NCBI RefSeq assembly: GCF_947496875.1
Contig: NZ_CANMEH010000008.1
Location: 112,955 to 176,954 of the forward strand
DNA: 64,000 bases
Reading direction: 5' to 3'
From: an uncultured Paracoccus sp.
GTDB lineage: Bacteria > Pseudomonadota > Alphaproteobacteria > Rhodobacterales > Rhodobacteraceae
Each line of letters starts with the position of its first letter. Positions within the stretch are counted from its first letter, which is position 1. Shown here piece after piece: positions 10,592 to 20,314 of this stretch. The notes under the pieces are model-generated. The model ran no database searches. It had not been told where the DNA came from and saw only the letters and a program-made list of their open reading frames with translations. Both the position numbers and the translations under genes were made by a program.

Positions 10592-11389
10592 ATGCCGCGC
10601 TATGCGCTGAAGCTGGAATATGACGGCCGGCCCTTCGCGGGGTGGCAGGCGCAGGCCGGCCAGCCCTCCGTCCAAGCCGCCGTGGAACGGGCGCTGGCGG
10701 CGCTCGACCCCGGCTTTGCCGCGGGCGCCCGGATCGTGGCCGCGGGCCGGACCGATGCGGGTGTTCATGCGACCGGCCAGGTGGCACATGCCGATCTGGT
10801 ACGGGCTTGGGACCCGTTCCGGCTGGCCGAGGCGCTGAACTGGCATCTGAAGCCCGATCCGGTCGCGGTGCTCGCCGCAGCCCGGGTGCCCGACGACTTC
10901 CACGCCCGGTTCACGGCAACGGAACGGCGCTACTGCTTTCGCCTGCTGGCGCGGCGCGCGCCGGCCGTGCACGGCCGCGGGCAGGTGTGGCAGGTGCGCC
11001 AGCCGCTCGATGTCGGCGCCATGCGGCAGGCGGCCTCCCATCTGATCGGCCGCCATGATTTCACCACGTTCCGGTCCACCATGTGCCAGTCAGCCAGTCC
11101 GGTGAAGACGCTGGACGAGATCACCATCGCCCTGCACCCGGCCGGCCACGGAACCGAATACCGGTTTCACCTGCGGGCGCGGTCGTTCCTGCACAACCAG
11201 GTGCGGTCCATCGTCGGCACGCTGGAGCGTGTCGGTGCCGGGGCCTGGCCGCCCGAGCGCGTGGCACAGGCGCTGATGGCCCGCGACCGCAGCCAGTGCG
11301 GCCCGGTCTGCCCGCCGCAGGGGCTGTACCTTGCCGGGGTGGGCTACCCCCAGGACCCGTTCAGCGGACCCGCTTCCAGTTCGGGATGA
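10592..11389 (+). CDS. truA: tRNA pseudouridine(38-40) synthase
   Basis: 265 residues, usual size for TruA, which isomerises U38, U39 and U40 in the anticodon arm. The catalytic aspartate is D55 in [14 protein letters not shown]. The N-terminal [12 protein letters not shown] and the later [15 protein letters not shown] motif (about 189-203) are also family signatures. The 3' end overlaps by 29 bases the end of a convergent broken sugar-transferase gene. Confidence 0.96.
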   Translation: MPRYALKLEYDGRPFAGWQAQAGQPSVQAAVERALAALDPGFAAGARIVAAGRTDAGVHATGQVAHADLVRAWDPFRLAEALNWHLKPDPVAVLAAARVPDDFHARFTATERRYCFRLLARRAPAVHGRGQVWQVRQPLDVGAMRQAASHLIGRHDFTTFRSTMCQSASPVKTLDEITIALHPAGHGTEYRFHLRARSFLHNQVRSIVGTLERVGAGAWPPERVAQALMARDRSQCGPVCPPQGLYLAGVGYPQDPFSGPASSSG

Positions 11390-11687
11390 TCACCGTCATC
11401 ACGGTATTCCAGACGATCCACAGGTCCAGCGCCAAGGTCCGGCGGCGCTGGTAGATCATGTCCAGCTGCAGCTTGGTCGGCAGGCAGCGGCGATAATAGG
11501 CCCGCTCCGTCGCCTCGGCGGACGGGCAGGCTGCCATGATCTTGTCCTCATGCGCGTGATAGATCAGCGTGGCAAGCCCGGTCACCCCCGGCCTCGTACG
11601 CAGAACCTGGCTGTATTCGACGGGAAAGCGCTCGACATATTCGCGCAGCGGCGGCCGCGGTCCCACGAAGCTCATGTCGCCGCGCAG
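11361..11687 (-). pseudogene. C-terminal remnant of a bacterial sugar transferase
   Basis: The frame reads LRGDMSFVGPRPP and continues for about 95 residues with RTRPGVTGLA and KLQLDMIY, ending in a hydrophobic tail. These are the conserved C-terminal half of undecaprenyl-phosphate sugar phosphotransferases (WcaJ/ExoY type, about 200 residues). The family region before LRGD, including the membrane anchor, is missing, and a TGA (11688-11690) stands directly before it. Just upstream (about 11733-11752) are an AAGGAG and an ATG that give only five codons, possibly the old start left after an internal deletion. A short product from the internal ATG at 11675 is possible but would lack the membrane anchor. 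Confidence 0.75.
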
Positions 11688-11847
11688 TCACCACGCCCCT
11701 TCCATCCTGGTCTCGACCTTCACGGCAGCCCTAGCATCACGTCTCCTTAAAGGGAATGCATCGGCCGGAGAACTCACCGAATCTTGCAGAAGGGCAGCGT
11801 TTTTGCCACGGTGCCCCGACCCTGAATCCTGCCCGGAAGGAAAGTCT

Positions 11848-12303
11848 TTGCGCAAGTTCCTGGTCGTCCTGGACGACACGCGCGAATCGTTGAACGCGAT
11901 CAGGTTCGCGGCCCTGCGCGCCGCGGCGACCGGCGGCACGGTGCAGGTGCTGGCGGTGATTCCCGCAGACGAGATCCAGCACGGGTTCGGCGTGGCCGAC
12001 GTCATGCGGCAGGAGGCGACCGAGCGGATCGAGGCGCATTTTCAGGTGTTTGCCAAATGGATGCGCGAACGCCCGGGGGTCGAACCCGAACTGGTCATCC
12101 GCGAAGGTGAGCCCTCGACCGAGTTGCTCGCCCAGATCAGCGCCGACCCGGAAATCGGGATCTGCGTGCTGGGTGCCGCCAGCGACGGGTCGGGGCCCGG
12201 GCCGCTGGTCACCCGTCTGTTGCGCGACGTCGCGCAGCTGCCCTGCCCGCTGACCATCGTGCCCGGCGACATCTCGCTGGACCGGCTGAAGGAAATCACC
12301 TGA
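11848..12303 (+). CDS. Universal stress protein (UspA) family protein
   Basis: 151 residues starting at TTG 11848, which sits after GGAAGGAAAG; the upstream in-frame ATGs give no family sequence. It begins with the first UspA strand (RKFLVVLDDTRES) and ends with a second conserved block LPCPLTIVPGD. The ATP-binding G-x2-G-x9-G-(S/T) motif is altered: the region reads LGAASDGSGPGPLVT. This fits a single-domain Usp of unknown trigger. It is followed by a 100-bp gap before the Fe-S scaffold gene. Confidence 0.82.
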   Translation: MRKFLVVLDDTRESLNAIRFAALRAAATGGTVQVLAVIPADEIQHGFGVADVMRQEATERIEAHFQVFAKWMRERPGVEPELVIREGEPSTELLAQISADPEIGICVLGAASDGSGPGPLVTRLLRDVAQLPCPLTIVPGDISLDRLKEIT

Positions 12304-12353
12304 GCGATGGACACGCTTCGGACTTTGGCCACTGGTCCCAGCCGCGGCCGCGC

Positions 12354-12382
12354 TTGACCGCGGGGGCATGGGGGACCATATC
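12354..12382 (+). promoter_or_regulatory. Possible sigma-70-type promoter for the NifU-family gene
   Basis: TTGACC (12354-12359) and CATATC (12377-12382) are separated by 17 bases, 21 bases before the start codon at 12404. The -10 match is weak (3 of 6), so this is tentative. Confidence 0.3.
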
Positions 12383-12403
12383 CCAAGGTCAAAGGAGCCT
12401 GCC

Positions 12404-12964
12404 ATGTTCATCCAGACCGAAACGACGCCGAACCCCGCCACGCTGAAGTTCCTGCCGGGCGAGACCGTCATGTCGGCCGGCACCGCCGATTTCCCCGCCG
12501 CCGAAGGGGCGGGCAACAGCCCGCTGGCCCAGCGGCTGTTCGCGGTTCCCGGGGTCACGGGCGTGTTTCTGGGCCATGACTTCGTGACGGTGACCAAGAC
12601 CGACGCGGCGGTCTGGGATCAGATCAAGCCGTCGGTGCTGGGCGCGATCATGGAACATTACCAGTCCGGCCAGCCCGCCATCGTCGAGACGACCGCCGCC
12701 GACGACGGGCACACGCCCCATTCGGGCCCGGACTCCGAAATCGTGGACCAGATCAAGGAACTGCTGGACACGCGGGTCCGCCCGGCCGTGGCGCAGGACG
12801 GCGGCGACATCACCTTCCACGGGTTCGACCGCGGCGTCGTCTATCTGCACATGAAGGGCGCCTGCGCCGGCTGCCCGTCGTCCACCCTGACGCTGAAGAT
12901 GGGGATCGAGAACCTGCTGCGCCATTACATCCCCGAGGTCACCGAAGTGCGGCCGGTTGCCTGA
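12404..12964 (+). CDS. NifU-family Fe-S cluster scaffold (NFU type)
   Basis: 186 residues. An N-terminal Nfu_N domain (MFIQTETTPNPATLKFLPG) is joined to a C-terminal NifU domain with the cluster-binding CxxC in GACAGCPSS (about residues 148-156). Such proteins carry and deliver [4Fe-4S] clusters. Start ATG has a clear AAAGGAGCC ribosome site. The stop codon overlaps the TTG start of tsaB, so the two are co-translated. Confidence 0.93.
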   Translation: MFIQTETTPNPATLKFLPGETVMSAGTADFPAAEGAGNSPLAQRLFAVPGVTGVFLGHDFVTVTKTDAAVWDQIKPSVLGAIMEHYQSGQPAIVETTAADDGHTPHSGPDSEIVDQIKELLDTRVRPAVAQDGGDITFHGFDRGVVYLHMKGACAGCPSSTLTLKMGIENLLRHYIPEVTEVRPVA

Positions 12965-13571
12965 CGCGCTGACGCTCGGCTTCGACACGTCGGCCGCGCA
13001 TTGCGCGGCCGCTGTCGTTTCGGGTGACCGGGTGCTGGCGCATCGGATCGAGCCGATGCCCCGGGGCCAGGCGGAGCGGCTGTTTCCGCTGCTCGACGAG
13101 CTGCTGGCCGAGGCCGGGGCGGGATGGGCCGATCTGACCTGCATCGGAGTCGGCATCGGTCCGGGCAACTTCACCGGCATCCGGATCAGCGTGGCGGCCG
13201 CGCGCGGACTGGCGCTGTCGCTTTCCATCCCCGCGATCGGCGTGACGGTGACCGAGGCTGCCACGCTGGATGCGGCCCGCCCCTGCCGCGCCCTGGTACC
13301 CGGACGGGCCGGGCAGGTGTTCTGGCAGGATTTCGGACCCGACGGCCCGCTGACCGACCCCGCCGAAGGCACGGAACACGCCTTGCCCCCGGGGCCGCCG
13401 CGTGCCGAACCCACCCAGCCGCTCGCCGTCGCGATTGCCCGCCTTGCAGCCCGGCGCCACGTCGTCACCGTGGGGCATAGCCCGACGATCTGGCCCCGCC
13501 CCGCGCCTGTTTACCTGCGCCCTCCCGACGCGGCTCCGCCGCGCGATCCCGGGCCGGTCATCCTGCCGTGA
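12957..13571 (+). CDS. tsaB: tRNA threonylcarbamoyladenosine biosynthesis protein TsaB
   Basis: 204 residues, starting at a TTG that overlaps the preceding stop. The N-terminal LGFDTSAAHCAAAVV and GVGIGPGNFTGIRI (about 63-76) are signature segments of TsaB, the non-catalytic partner of TsaD in t6A37 synthesis. The C-terminus is Pro-rich and short. rimI follows and overlaps by 4 bases, the usual tsaB-rimI order. The partner enzyme TsaC/Sua5 is also in this window at 52.9 kb. Confidence 0.92.
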   Translation: MPDALTLGFDTSAAHCAAAVVSGDRVLAHRIEPMPRGQAERLFPLLDELLAEAGAGWADLTCIGVGIGPGNFTGIRISVAAARGLALSLSIPAIGVTVTEAATLDAARPCRALVPGRAGQVFWQDFGPDGPLTDPAEGTEHALPPGPPRAEPTQPLAVAIARLAARRHVVTVGHSPTIWPRPAPVYLRPPDAAPPRDPGPVILP

Positions 13572-13966
13572 CGACGGATGACATGGCGGCGCTGCACGCC
13601 CGCTGCTTCACCCTCCCACGCCCCTGGTCTGCCGCCGAGATCGCCGAAATTTCCGGCCTGCCCGGCAGCTTTCTGATGCTGCGCCCGCACGGCTTCCTGA
13701 TCGGACGGACCGTGCTGGACGAGGCCGAGCTGCTGACCCTGGCTGTCGATCCGGACCACCGACGCCAGGGCATCGGTCGTGCGCTGCTCGACCACTTTGC
13801 CGGGCAGGCCCGCAGCAGCGGGGCGCGCAGCGGCTATCTGGAGGTCGCGTCGGACAACAGGGCCGCCCAGGCGCTCTATGCTGCGGCGGGCTGGCGGCAA
13901 TCCGGGTTGCGGCGCAGCTATTACGGCCCGGGCATCGACGCACTGATTCTGACCACGTCCCTGTGA
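13568..13966 (+). CDS. rimI: GNAT acetyltransferase, RimI type
   Basis: 132 residues from a GTG start that overlaps the tsaB stop. The acetyl-CoA loop is PDHRRQGIGRALL (about 58-70), followed by the VASDNRAAQALYAAAGW block typical of GNAT proteins. RimI acetylates the N-terminus of ribosomal protein S18; the tsaB neighbour supports this name, though the substrate cannot be read from the sequence. Confidence 0.85.
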   Translation: MTTDDMAALHARCFTLPRPWSAAEIAEISGLPGSFLMLRPHGFLIGRTVLDEAELLTLAVDPDHRRQGIGRALLDHFAGQARSSGARSGYLEVASDNRAAQALYAAAGWRQSGLRRSYYGPGIDALILTTSL

Positions 13967-14257
13967 CAAGGCGGCGATCCGGCCCGGACCGGTAGCGCCG
14001 TCGACTGCCGTTGGGGCCCGCCCTGCGTGGTCATGTCTAGCTGGCGCGCTGATCTTTGCCAACTGGCGCGGTGGCGGGCCTGGGCGCGACGTTCCCGTTC
14101 CGGCTGATGGGGGCCGTGGCCAACCGCTTTCCCGCGATCGAGCTGGCTCCGGTCGTCATCCCCTCGACGGTGATGAACGCCCTGTCTATGTCCTGACGGT
14201 GATCATGCTGGCGGGGTTCGTCGGCAGGCCACCCCGCCCGCGCCAGAGGAGGACCCC
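13967..14257 (+). other. 290-bp gap with a possible decayed membrane-protein fragment
   Basis: No intact gene is seen. A 47-codon open stretch (14053-14196) contains TFPFRLMGAVANRFPAIELA and faintly recalls the start of AzlD-type small membrane proteins, but the match is too short to name. It ends at a TGA, with a shifted hydrophobic stretch after it. A strong ribosome site (GAGGAGGA) before 14258 belongs to the next gene. Confidence 0.3.
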
Positions 14258-15055
14258 ATGTCAAGGAGCGGTGAGCTTGCCCGCATCATCCGCGAGCGCG
14301 CCGGCGACCGGCCGCCGGATTACGGGCTGATCCTCGGCTCCGGACTCGGCCACCTCGCCGACATGGTCGACGGCGCCACCATCCCCTATGCCGATCTGGA
14401 CGGCTTTCCGGCGGCCGGCGTGTCGGGCCATGTGCCACGGCTGTCTGTGGGATGGTTCGAGGACCGCCGCGTCGCGGTGTTCGGCGGACGCGCCCATTAC
14501 TATGAACATGGCCGCGCCGACGCGATGCGCCTGCCGCTCGAGGTGCTGCGCGATCTGGGCTGCGACCGGCTGATCGTGACCAACGCGGCCGGATCGCTCC
14601 GCGACGACATGCCGCCGGGCGGCCTGATGTTGCTGGACGACCACATCGCCTTTGCCGGCACCAACCCCCTGATCGGCGAGCCGTCCGAGGATCGGTTCGT
14701 GCCGATGACCGATGCCCACGATCCGCAGATCCGCGCCGCTCTCCGATCAGCCGCCGCAGCCGAGGGCATCGACCTGCCCGGCGGCGTCTATTGCTGGTTT
14801 TCCGGGCCCAGCTTCGAAACCCCGGCCGAGATCCGCGCCGCCCGGGTGCTGGGCGCCGACGCCGTGGGCATGTCCACGGTACCCGAGATCATCCTGGGCC
14901 GGTTCCTGGGGCTGCGCTGCGCGGCCGTGTCGGTGATCACCAACATGGGCGCGGGGCTGTCGTCCGAGCCGATCGGCCATGCGCATACCAAGGCAATGGC
15001 CCCGGTCGGCGCGGCGCTGCTGGAAAGGGTGCTGCGCCGCCTGATGCGCGACTGA
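14258..15055 (+). CDS. Purine nucleoside phosphorylase (trimeric type)
   Basis: 265 residues. It cleaves purine (2'-deoxy)ribonucleosides with phosphate to free base and pentose-1-phosphate. Family signatures are LILGSGLGHLAD (phosphate loop, about 25-36), VFGGRAHYYEHG (about 75-86), TNAAGSL (108-114) and the base/ribose region FSGPSFETPAEIRA and VGMSTVPE. A GAGGAGGA ribosome site fixes the ATG. It stands alone between rimI and gyrB; a role in purine salvage is inferred. xapA- or punA-type naming cannot be settled here. Confidence 0.93.
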   Translation: MSRSGELARIIRERAGDRPPDYGLILGSGLGHLADMVDGATIPYADLDGFPAAGVSGHVPRLSVGWFEDRRVAVFGGRAHYYEHGRADAMRLPLEVLRDLGCDRLIVTNAAGSLRDDMPPGGLMLLDDHIAFAGTNPLIGEPSEDRFVPMTDAHDPQIRAALRSAAAAEGIDLPGGVYCWFSGPSFETPAEIRAARVLGADAVGMSTVPEIILGRFLGLRCAAVSVITNMGAGLSSEPIGHAHTKAMAPVGAALLERVLRRLMRD

Positions 15056-15130
15056 CCGCCGACGGACCGGGCAGCAGCCTGATACGTGCCACTACGCGGC
15101 GGAAATCCCGCAAAATATTGTGGCTCTGCC

Positions 15131-17624
<2,494 letters not shown>

Positions 17625-17714
17625 ACCGGCGCTGCGGATCGGGCGTCTGTTGCGGCCCGGCCGCCGGCCTAGCCCGCAAATGCGACACTGCGCCCGAAAC
17701 TGTCGCGCCCGAGC

Positions 17715-17743
17715 TTGTCAGAGGCCATTAGCCGTCCTATTTC
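17715..17743 (+). promoter_or_regulatory. Possible promoter of the outer-membrane protein gene
   Basis: TTGTCA (17715-17720), a 17-base spacer and TATTTC (17738-17743) lie 53 bases upstream of the start at 17796. The -35 is a 5 of 6 match and the -10 is weak. Confidence 0.35.
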
Positions 17744-17795
17744 CATGTGAAGACGGTCACGTGCCGTGAACCCACGGGTGTTCAGGAGATTGTCG

Positions 17796-18491
17796 ATGCG
17801 TACGCTTACCCTCATGCTTTCTGGCGCTGCCGCGCTGGGGATCGCAGGTTCCGCCACCGCCGGCGGGTTCACTGCGCCGGTGATCGCCGCCCCGCCCGAG
17901 CCGGTCATCGTGGCCCCGAGCGTGGGCAGCTGGGAAGGCGGCTATGTCGGCGGCAGCCTCGGCTATGCCTTCCAAGGCGATGACGAGGTCGGCCTGCAGG
18001 CGCCGGGTGCGTCGGAACCGGTCAGCTTCGACACGCTGGAACTCAACGGCGCCAATGCCGAACTGCGCGCCGGCTATCGCTGGCAGCGGTCGCAGTGGGT
18101 GATCGGCCCGGAACTGTCGATCCTGGGCGGCAACATCGAGGACGACATCGACATCCCCGGCGTGGGCGAGGTCACCTCGGAAGTGAACTACGTGGCCGAC
18201 CTGAAGCTGAAGACCGGCTACGAGGTGCAGCCGAACACGCTGATCTTCGGGACCATCGGCGCGAGCCACGGCGACTTCACCTACACCGTTGCCGGCAACG
18301 AGTACGATTACGACGCCACCGGCTACGTCGTGGGACTGGGTGCGGAACGCAAGATCAACGACCGCACCTCGATCACCGGCGAATGGGAGTACCGGGATTT
18401 CGGCACGACCGACATCGACGTGGTGGGCGGGACGACCGTGGCAACCCCGTCGTTCCACAACGTCAAGGTCGGCGTGAACTTCCAGTTCTGA
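17796..18491 (+). CDS. Outer-membrane beta-barrel protein (OmpW/Omp25-like porin family)
   Basis: 231 residues starting at ATG 17796, preceded by CAGGAG. A signal peptide (MRTLTLMLSGAAALGIAGSA, cleavage near TAG|GF) is followed by a Pro-rich linker and eight or so amphipathic strands, beginning WEGGYVGGSLGYAFQ and ending with VKVGVNFQF, whose final Phe is the outer-membrane insertion signal. This is the OmpA-like barrel family common in alphaproteobacteria. No ligand or transport role can be read. It is a single-gene unit with its own terminator. Confidence 0.88.
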   Translation: MRTLTLMLSGAAALGIAGSATAGGFTAPVIAAPPEPVIVAPSVGSWEGGYVGGSLGYAFQGDDEVGLQAPGASEPVSFDTLELNGANAELRAGYRWQRSQWVIGPELSILGGNIEDDIDIPGVGEVTSEVNYVADLKLKTGYEVQPNTLIFGTIGASHGDFTYTVAGNEYDYDATGYVVGLGAERKINDRTSITGEWEYRDFGTTDIDVVGGTTVATPSFHNVKVGVNFQF

Positions 18492-18516
18492 TCGCCTGCG
18501 ACCGGATCTGAACAAG

Positions 18517-18542
18517 GCCGCAGCCCCTTGGCTGCGGCTTTT
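18517..18542 (+). terminator. Rho-independent terminator after the outer-membrane protein gene
   Basis: A 9-bp perfect stem, GCCGCAGCC (18517-18525) with GGCTGCGGC (18530-18538), a 4-base loop (CCTT) and a T run at 18539-18542. It lies 25 bases after the stop. Confidence 0.85.
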
Positions 18543-18609
18543 CCGTGTCAGTGGCCATCGCTGGTGTCGGTCAGTCGTCAGCGGCAGCAGGCGTGGCCGT
18601 CGACACGGT

Positions 18610-19527
18610 TCAGCTGCGATGCTGCAGGAAGAACCGCATCATCTCGCTGCTGGCGTCGGGCCCGGCCGGGTCGGAATGGTCCAGCCCCGCCGCGCCACCG
18701 GACCAGGCGTGGCCCAAGCCGTGGATCAGCCAGTACTCGCCCCCCTGGCCCTGCCGCCGTGTCCATTCGTGCCGGCCCTCATGCGCACCGGATTCGGGCG
18801 ACCCGTCGATGTGATGGGCCAGCGCGTCGCCGTTGACCGGGCTGACCACATCGTCCAGGTCGCCATGGAACAGGATCATCGGGACGCCACTGTCGGCCCC
18901 CGGTGCGGCGCCGTCGCGCATGGCACGCATCGCTTCGGACAGGCTCGCGGCGGCACCCGGCGGCAGCCCGGAATGGACCCCGATCGCCCTGAACCGGGAC
19001 GGGAAGGCGCCGGCCAGCACCGCCGCCATCGATCCCCCCGCGGACAGGCCCGCGGCATACACGTCGGCATCTGCGAGGCCATGATCCTGCAGCACCTGGT
19101 CCAGCAATTCGACCAGCAGTGCCGGTTCGCCGCCATCGCTGCCCTGATGCTGCGGGTCATGCCAGTTCCAGCAGCGCATGCCGTTGTCGCGGCGATCCTG
19201 CTGCGGCCAGATCACATGCGCACCGTGCGCGGCGGCCAGGTCGTTCATCCGTGATGCCGCCATGAAGTCGGCGGCGCTCTGCCCGCAGCCGTGCAGCATC
19301 AGGATGACCATCGGGCGAGGGGCAGGACGGGCCGGAATGAACAGCAGATAGTCGCGCTGCCCATGCGGGGTGACGCCGAGCGCCTCGATCAGGCTGCCGG
19401 TGCCCGGATCCACGGACGCCCTGCCGGACATGCCGCCCGCCGCCGCCGGATGATCGATGCCCCCTCCCGACCCGAGGTCGAAGGCGGCCTTGACCCAGTC
19501 TCCAAACGTGAACAGGGGAAGTTCCAC
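18610..19527 (-). CDS. PHB depolymerase-family esterase
   Basis: 305 residues from a GTG start with a GAAAGGAC ribosome site. An alpha/beta hydrolase: oxyanion region LMLHGCGQSA (about 77-85), nucleophile S162 in AAGLSAGGSM, acidic residue in FHGDLDDVVSP (about 225-235) and a histidine in GLGHAWSGG near the C-terminus. This is the LpqC/PhaZ-like esterase group. There is no signal peptide, so if it acts on polyhydroxybutyrate or its oligomers it does so inside the cell. A CTGC-N3-GCAG site 21 bases upstream supports a link to PHB regulation. It is an isolated gene. Confidence 0.85.
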   Translation of the reverse strand: MELPLFTFGDWVKAAFDLGSGGGIDHPAAAGGMSGRASVDPGTGSLIEALGVTPHGQRDYLLFIPARPAPRPMVILMLHGCGQSAADFMAASRMNDLAAAHGAHVIWPQQDRRDNGMRCWNWHDPQHQGSDGGEPALLVELLDQVLQDHGLADADVYAAGLSAGGSMAAVLAGAFPSRFRAIGVHSGLPPGAAASLSEAMRAMRDGAAPGADSGVPMILFHGDLDDVVSPVNGDALAHHIDGSPESGAHEGRHEWTRRQGQGGEYWLIHGLGHAWSGGAAGLDHSDPAGPDASSEMMRFFLQHRS

Positions 19528-19547
19528 AAGAAAGTCCTTTCGCTATG

Positions 19548-19558
19548 CTGCAGTGCAG
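19548..19558. promoter_or_regulatory. Candidate PhaR-binding site upstream of the esterase gene
   Basis: CTGCAGTGCAG fits CTGC-N3-GCAG, the recognition sequence I recall for Rhodobacter PhaR, a repressor that senses polyhydroxybutyrate. It lies just upstream of the PHB-depolymerase-like gene. The match of site and gene function is suggestive, not proof. Confidence 0.5.
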
Positions 19559-19605
19559 AAACGTGCATCGCAGCCATTCCGTTCCGCGGACGCAGCGGCA
19601 CGCAG

Positions 19606-20304
19606 CTATGATGTGACGTTCTGTCGGGCCCGTCGCATCATCGGTCCGGTCGGCGCCGCCAGCGGCACCGGCAAGGCCCGGTGCAGGCAGGCCACGGCAA
19701 AGCCGCCATGAACCAGCCCCGCCAGCGCGGGTTCTCCGGCATCCAACCCCCCGGTATAGCTTCCGAATGCCGGCAGGATCAGGTGGTCCTGCCCCACCAG
19801 CAGCGCCCGACGCCGTGCGCCGGCCAGCCGCACCACGGGATGATAATGCCCGCTGATGTCCGGCCCGTCCCCCGGCACCGCCACGTGACGCAGCGTCACA
19901 CCGGCCAGCCGGATTTCGGCCGCCGCGCGGCCCGGCAGACGGGTCCCCCGCATCGCAGGGTCGTGATTTCCGGCCACCCACGCCCAGTCGCGCCCCGCGG
20001 CCAGCCGGGCCAGTCCGGCCGTCACGTCGGTGTCCAGCGCCTCGGCTGCGGCGTCATCGTCGAACCCGTCGCCCAGGCTGATGACCCGCGCCGGCGCCAG
20101 CGCCGCGATCTCCTCGTCCAGCCGGCGCAGCGTCTCGGCCGCGTCATAGGGCGGCAGCAGCGCGCCGCCGCGCCGGGCGATGCGTTCGGACTTGCCCAGA
20201 TGCAAGTCCGCCACGACCAGGCAGCGGTCGTCCGGCATCCACAACGCGCCCGAACAGCGCGCCTCCAGCGTCAGCCCCTGCCAGACGAACCGGAACCCCG
20301 TCAT
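19606..20304 (-). CDS. Ligase-associated metallophosphoesterase (PdeM)
   Basis: 232 residues. Calcineurin-like phosphoesterase with the metal motifs DLHLGKSERIARRG (about 33-46), SLGDGFDD and GNHDP (about 117-121), and a later GHYHP. It is the fourth gene of the ligase-Lhr-exonuclease-PdeM module known in many bacteria; it is thought to be a nuclease or phosphatase acting in DNA end repair. It follows the helicase gene with a 10-bp gap on the same strand. Confidence 0.88.
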   Translation of the reverse strand: MTGFRFVWQGLTLEARCSGALWMPDDRCLVVADLHLGKSERIARRGGALLPPYDAAETLRRLDEEIAALAPARVISLGDGFDDDAAAEALDTDVTAGLARLAAGRDWAWVAGNHDPAMRGTRLPGRAAAEIRLAGVTLRHVAVPGDGPDISGHYHPVVRLAGARRRALLVGQDHLILPAFGSYTGGLDAGEPALAGLVHGGFAVACLHRALPVPLAAPTGPMMRRARQNVTS

Positions 20305-20314
20305 CGCAAACCCG

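Noticed and set aside
14037..14264. Minus-strand 75-residue frame before the phosphorylase gene
   Set aside because: No ribosome site and no recognisable composition or motif.
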